Source of the DNA: Zeugodacus cucurbitae
Lineage: Eukaryota; Arthropoda; Insecta; Diptera; Tephritidae
Length of the DNA: 64,000 nt
Direction: 5' to 3'
NCBI RefSeq assembly: GCF_028554725.1
Contig: NC_071667.1
Span: 80,700,001-80,764,000, forward strand
Below the pieces are notes generated by a model that was given only the letters and a program-made list of their open reading frames with translations, ran no database searches and was not told where the DNA came from. Shown here in pieces: positions 59,912-64,000 of this stretch; position 1 is the stretch's first letter; each line of letters begins with the position of its first letter. The position numbers were made by a program, and so were the translations under genes.

Positions 59912-60265
59912 TGTGTGTTCAAAAAATAACGGGAATAGTAAAATCTAAAATTTCACGGATTTGGAGAGTCCAATTGCCAAACTTTTGTATTTTTTTTATT
60001 GTGATGATATCCAATTCTTTGCTTTTTCGTGAATTCATATTCGCCAGACATGACTTCGTGTGACTTTTCCCTATTTCCAAAAATAAAGAGAGAGATCCCC
60101 TTGGGGGGCCATCGTTTTACAAACATTCGAGAATAGGAGGAAATATTCAAAACAACTTTCACATGAAGCCCTCTACGCTGTATAGGTCCCAGAGTGGCAG
60201 TTGGAATGAACAAATGATCAATACAGAGCAATTTCTTCGGAAAGAACATGTTGGAGAAAGAAAAA
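59912..60265 (+). mobile_element. Mariner remnant related to 34.1 kb element
   Basis: The left end GTGTGTTCAAAAAATAACGG matches that of the element at 34,099-34,455. Inside, in the plus direction, DMTSCDFSLFPKIKRE-like reading with one frameshift matches the third-aspartate block of mariner (about 60,045-60,095). I do not see a right terminal repeat; the C-terminal part is decayed. Dead copy. Confidence 0.7.
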
Positions 60266-60299
60266 GAATTTCTCTAAATTATTTGATGAATTTTATACT

Positions 60300-61935
60300 A
60301 TTTTTACAACAACAACGTTTAGAATGGGTCTATGGTAAAGCAGATTTCTTTTTATCCTTTTATTTGATTTTTGTTTTTTACCTATCTTTATAGGGTATTA
60401 TAGTTCTCATTTGTTGATTCGAAATCACCCAACCTTCAGTTGATTTAATACCCTCATATGGGAATGGAGAGAAATATAAGTATATTAGTCATATATCATA
60501 AAAGTGGTTGCTTTGGACTAAAATAAATTAAAATCACTAAAGAGCGATCAAATCAAAGGAAAGTTTCTAAATACCGAACGAATTTCTAGTAAAGTCGGTG
60601 TACATGGCATGTAATCATGTTTTTGCAAAGGAATCTTCTTGATCGAGACCATCTCAGACTAATCTCAAACGAATCAAAGCTCCTACAGTATTCTGAATAG
60701 GAACACAATACAAATTCCAAATATTCTTCGAAAAAAATATTCATTGAAGAGATTATTGAATTCAAAATGTCAATTTCCATGTTCCAGAACACAGTCAGGT
60801 TGCTCAAATTAAATCGAATGGTATTATATGGAACATCTTTCAAAATAATGAAATGGTTTCCGAGCCAATTGGCTTTGTTCTGTTGTCAAGCCAGAAGTGC
60901 AATTCACGTATGCATGTTTCAGTATATCTAAATCGAATGTGAACTCATCGTACCCATAAGTAAAACTAAATCAATGAAATTTCCAGCAGAGCTGCATAAA
61001 CATGTATTGGTACTTTATGATTTCCAGCTTATAAAAACTTGTTGGAGATGGATTTAGATTTTAAAGATTAAAGTAAACTTGTATTTTATAATAAACTACT
61101 AACATACTCAGACCAAGTCAATCTATGATATTATGACGCATCATGAACAGGTAGTTCTGTATCAAGAGGTATAATCGAATTCAAGGATTACAACCCGCTT
61201 TTATCGTCGCTAATTATGCCAAAATATGAATTTCTGTCGAATACCAAACATTGGTTTCACTAGCGACTAGCAGCATGACGCAGCGGGTTACTTGGAATTT
61301 CCAAAAACAAAAACTACAAACCAACTAAGCATAGTATAATCTGATAACACCAAATATCGATTGCAACCGAACTAAACGTTTGGAAATCAGTTTTGCACAT
61401 CTTTGCGGCGCTTTGTGAATCTAATGAAACTACATCGAATGTTTGCAGAGATTACCAGCCAGCGACGCGACACTTTATCTTCGTCTCGAAATCTTATATG
61501 TTGGATTAGCCACCTGTGGCGTTGACTTGAGCGGCGCCGACTTTGACACGATGATGATGATTGTGACAAGATAATGATTAATTTAATTAAGACTTGAATC
61601 TGCGAAACAAAAAAACGCTGCAAAGGGTTGATTGTGCAGAGAATGACGGTGTCTTTTTGCTGGCGGGTCAGAGCTCCATTTGCATAAACGATTTCATAAC
61701 TTAGTTAAAACAGAAGACCTAAGATGTGTGTAAACTGTGATGGTCAACTAATAGCAGTGAGACAAACTCATTCATATGATTCGCGAATAGCTCTTTGTTG
61801 TGTTTGGCTCTCATTTGCAAGGTTTTGCATCTGTCCACGCTGTTGCGAGAGAGACTACTCTGAGCCTACCGCATTACTATTTCAGTAAATGACGAAAAAG
61901 ATTAACGGTTAATGATTTAACAATATTCTCATCGA
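60300..61935. other. Non-coding upstream region of Tweedle gene 4
   Basis: No supported gene. The 1.6 kb above gene 4 is AT-rich. The block shared by genes 1-3 is not present above its TATA box as far as I can see. Confidence 0.45.
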
Positions 61936-61940
61936 TATAG

Positions 61941-61947
61941 TATATAA
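61941..61947 (+). promoter_or_regulatory. TATA box of Tweedle gene 4
   Basis: TATATAAG-type box, with an initiator-like TCAGAAAC about 25 bases on (61,971). Leader of about 37 bases to the ATG. Confidence 0.7.
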
Positions 61948-62009
61948 GGTGCGTTTCGCATTTGGTCAAATCAGAAACAAATCATTCTTCAATCCAAAAG
62001 AACTTCAAA

Positions 62010-62965
62010 ATGCGTGCATTCTTTGTAAGTTAACGAAATGTTAAATTTAATTTGTTTAAGTTTTTGTGTGCCACGGTCTACGATTCAACAGTTTTAATAA
62101 AATATTGTGCTTTTCTTCCTAGGTGTTGTGCTTAGCTACAGTGGCGTATGCCGACAAATTGGGCTACAACTACCACCCAGTAGGACACTCTGACTCTGGT
62201 CTATCCTTTGCACCAGGTGGTTCCTCAGGAAGCATTGGTGGATTGGGTGGCTCTGGAGGCCTCGGTGGTCTCGGTGGTTTGGGAGGCTCAGGTGGTCTTG
62301 GTGGATTTGGTAGCGGTGGTAGCCTTGGCGGACTCGGCGGCGGTCTTGGCGGAAGTGGCGGCAGTGGCAGTCTTGGTGGTCTCGGTGGTTCAAGCGGTGG
62401 TTTGGGTGGTCTTGGCGGTTCCGGTGATATCGGTAGCTCTGGCAGCGTTGGACCATCATACTCCGCTCCCGCTCAAGCTGAATTCAACAAGGAATTCTTC
62501 TCCTACTCCGCCCCTGAACAAGATTTCGATGATGCTGGTGCCAGCCAAGATGTTGCCAACTCACTGAAGAAGAACCTCCGTGTTATCTTCATCAAGGGAC
62601 CCGAAAACCGTGGACTCGAAAACGCTGCCCTCCAATTGGCCAAACACGCTGCTGAAGACCAAACAGCCATCTATGTTTTGCAGAAACAGAGCGATATCGG
62701 AGATTTGGCTAAGAAACTCAACTCCATCCAAGGCCAAAGCGCACACAAACCCGAAGTACACTTCGTCAAATACCGTACCCCTGAGGATGCTGCCAACGCA
62801 CAACGTGCTATCCAATCCCAATACGACCAATTGGGCGGTAGCTCCCAAGCTCATGACGGTGGTGTTGCCCCAGTGCACAACTTCGCTTCCCAAGCTCCAG
62901 TTCAAGCACCAGAAGTACATGCTCCACGCAATGCCTACTTGCCCTCTTCCATCATCCGTGTTTAA
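62010..62965 (+). CDS. Tweedle (DUF243) cuticular protein, gene 4 (two exons)
   Basis: Exon 1 is 62,010-62,024 (MRAFF), followed by GTAAGT. The intron is 62,025-62,122 (98 bp, ending TTTTCTTCCTAG). Exon 2 is 62,123-62,965. Product 285 residues. Signal peptide 1-15 (MRAFFVLCLATVAYA), mature start DKLGYNYHPVGHSDSGLSFA. A long Gly-rich region (38-114) of GGLGGSGG-type repeats is about twice to four times that of genes 1-3. Tweedle blocks: KEFFSYSAPEQDF (128-140), KKNLRVIFIKGPE (154-166), ENAALQLAKHAAEDQTAIYV (171-190), HKPEVHFVKYRTPEDAANAQ (213-232). The tail ends YLPSSIIRV as in gene 1. The phase-0 intron right after the start is typical of insect cuticle protein genes. CAAAATG is a good fly start context. 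Role as for genes 1-3: secreted cuticle structure. Confidence 0.95.
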
Positions 62966-63095
62966 GATGGACTATTGATTGGAGGACTAAACATACTTAT
63001 TGAAGAACTGATTTGTTAAATTTATTAGCTGAAACATTTATATGTTTCACAATTGTTGTTGAACTCTGCTAGTTATTGTTATTGTTACCGATTAT

Positions 63096-63101
63096 ATTAA
63101 A
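63096..63101 (+). terminator. Poly(A) signal variant of Tweedle gene 4
   Basis: ATTAAA about 130 bases past the stop codon; no AATAAA nearer. Confidence 0.45.
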
Positions 63102-63109
63102 ATATTTAC

Positions 63110-64000
63110 AAAGAAATTTACAATGTTTCAATGTTCACTGAAGTAAAGCAAAGGAAAAGGTTAATTTTTAAACATAACCCGTTTCAAGGATCCCTCGACG
63201 AAACGTCTTGAAGAGATATAATCTTCGATTTATTTCAATTAAATTATATTAGGTATGAATGCCAACATATTTTACATTCTACAAAAAGCGAAAATTTAAA
63301 AAAAAAGTAGCCAAAATGTATTTATAGCGGCATCTTTTGTAACAATTTCGACACTTAGCATCCGACATCATTTTGAACTTTACAGCATGAACGCCACTCA
63401 GACAATGATCCGCTACAATGTATTCCTATAATAATGGGCTGAAAATGTATTTCTTTGCAGGCTCATCGGTTTTTATGTTCCCTGTCGTTCCATCAATAGT
63501 TAGGGCCCATAATTATCATTATCTAAAAAACGCTTTCTGATGCCCTTGTTCAAAGATGAATCCAACAAGTTCTGGAACGATGAAACTGTATCTCTATAAT
63601 CGGGATTAAGTCGAGTCATTTTGATATTTATTTATATTAAGAATATATTTATACAGAAATGGTTAGATACTTTTTTAACACAAACCCAATATTTGGAACT
63701 ATTCTATTGGAATACCCAGTTTGTATGTGTTAAAGAATGAAACATAGTCACATCATTTCACTCTGATATCATGGGAGTGCCCTGAATACGGTGAATCGAA
63801 TTCAAATCATGTTAAGACCTAACCTTCAGTTGATTAATGTCGTATATATTAGAACAATCTGGAAAGGGAGAAACCCCATATACTATGGATATTCGTAAAC
63901 TTAAAGGATAAATGAATTCAAGAACAAAATCATAAAATGAATGAAGTGATAACATTATGTTGATTAGGCTTCGAAATTCGATTTTGAAGACAAAAGGTAC
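63110..64000. other. Non-coding, no gene recognised
   Basis: AT-rich sequence past Tweedle gene 4, with no supported gene or element. Confidence 0.45.

Noticed and set aside
1..64000. CRISPR arrays, bacterial operons, phage genes
   Set aside because: No regular direct repeats with unique spacers and no prokaryotic gene structure anywhere.

Overview
The window reads as genomic DNA of a higher (cyclorrhaphan) fly, most likely a tephritid fruit fly. The reasons are four Tweedle cuticle-protein genes with fly-type TATA/initiator promoters, AT-rich spacers full of short runs such as ATGTATGTATG, CAACAACAA and GTTGTTGTT, and a dense set of decayed mariner elements, LINEs and MITEs of kinds common in such flies. 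The species call is inference; the insect call is firm. There are no bacterial operons, CRISPR arrays or convincing RNA genes.

Layout. From 1 to about 38.8 kb I find no host gene. This part is intergenic or intronic DNA with scattered transposon remains: mariner transposase pseudogenes (2.5-3.2, 15.8-16.3 kb), mariner deletion derivatives with terminal repeats (15.1-15.5, 34.1-34.5 kb), LINE fragments (6.4-6.9, 9.9-10.9, 11.3-11.6, 29.8-30.1, 31.4-32.1 kb), non-coding interspersed repeats (22.3, 24.9, 27.6 kb), a tandem repeat of about 125 bp interrupted by a LINE (31.1-32.3 kb) and a small pogo-like MITE (35.1 kb).

From 38.9 to 63 kb lies a Tweedle (DUF243) cluster. Gene 1 is at 38,912-39,640 (minus). 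Genes 2 and 3 are at 53,047-53,754 (minus) and 55,655-56,362 (plus). Gene 4 is at 62,010-62,965 (plus). Genes 2 and 3 encode the same 235-residue protein and sit head to head in a large inverted repeat (arms about 52,043-54,186 and 55,213-57,398, spacer about 1.0 kb). The inner parts of the arms are almost identical; the outer parts, which hold copies of a decayed Tc1/mariner-type transposase, have diverged. This pattern suggests recent gene conversion. Gene 4 has the intron after codon 5; the other three lack it. Between the genes lie a TTAA-flanked piggyBac-like MITE (41.2-41.8 kb), an exact 201-bp tandem duplication (45.2-45.6 kb), and more LINE and mariner fragments (46.3, 49.0, 51.9, 57.8, 59.9 kb).

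The four proteins are secreted structural components expected to bind chitin or pack in the cuticle. Close duplication, shared promoter blocks in genes 1-3 and near-identical conserved domains suggest co-expression in epidermis during cuticle formation.
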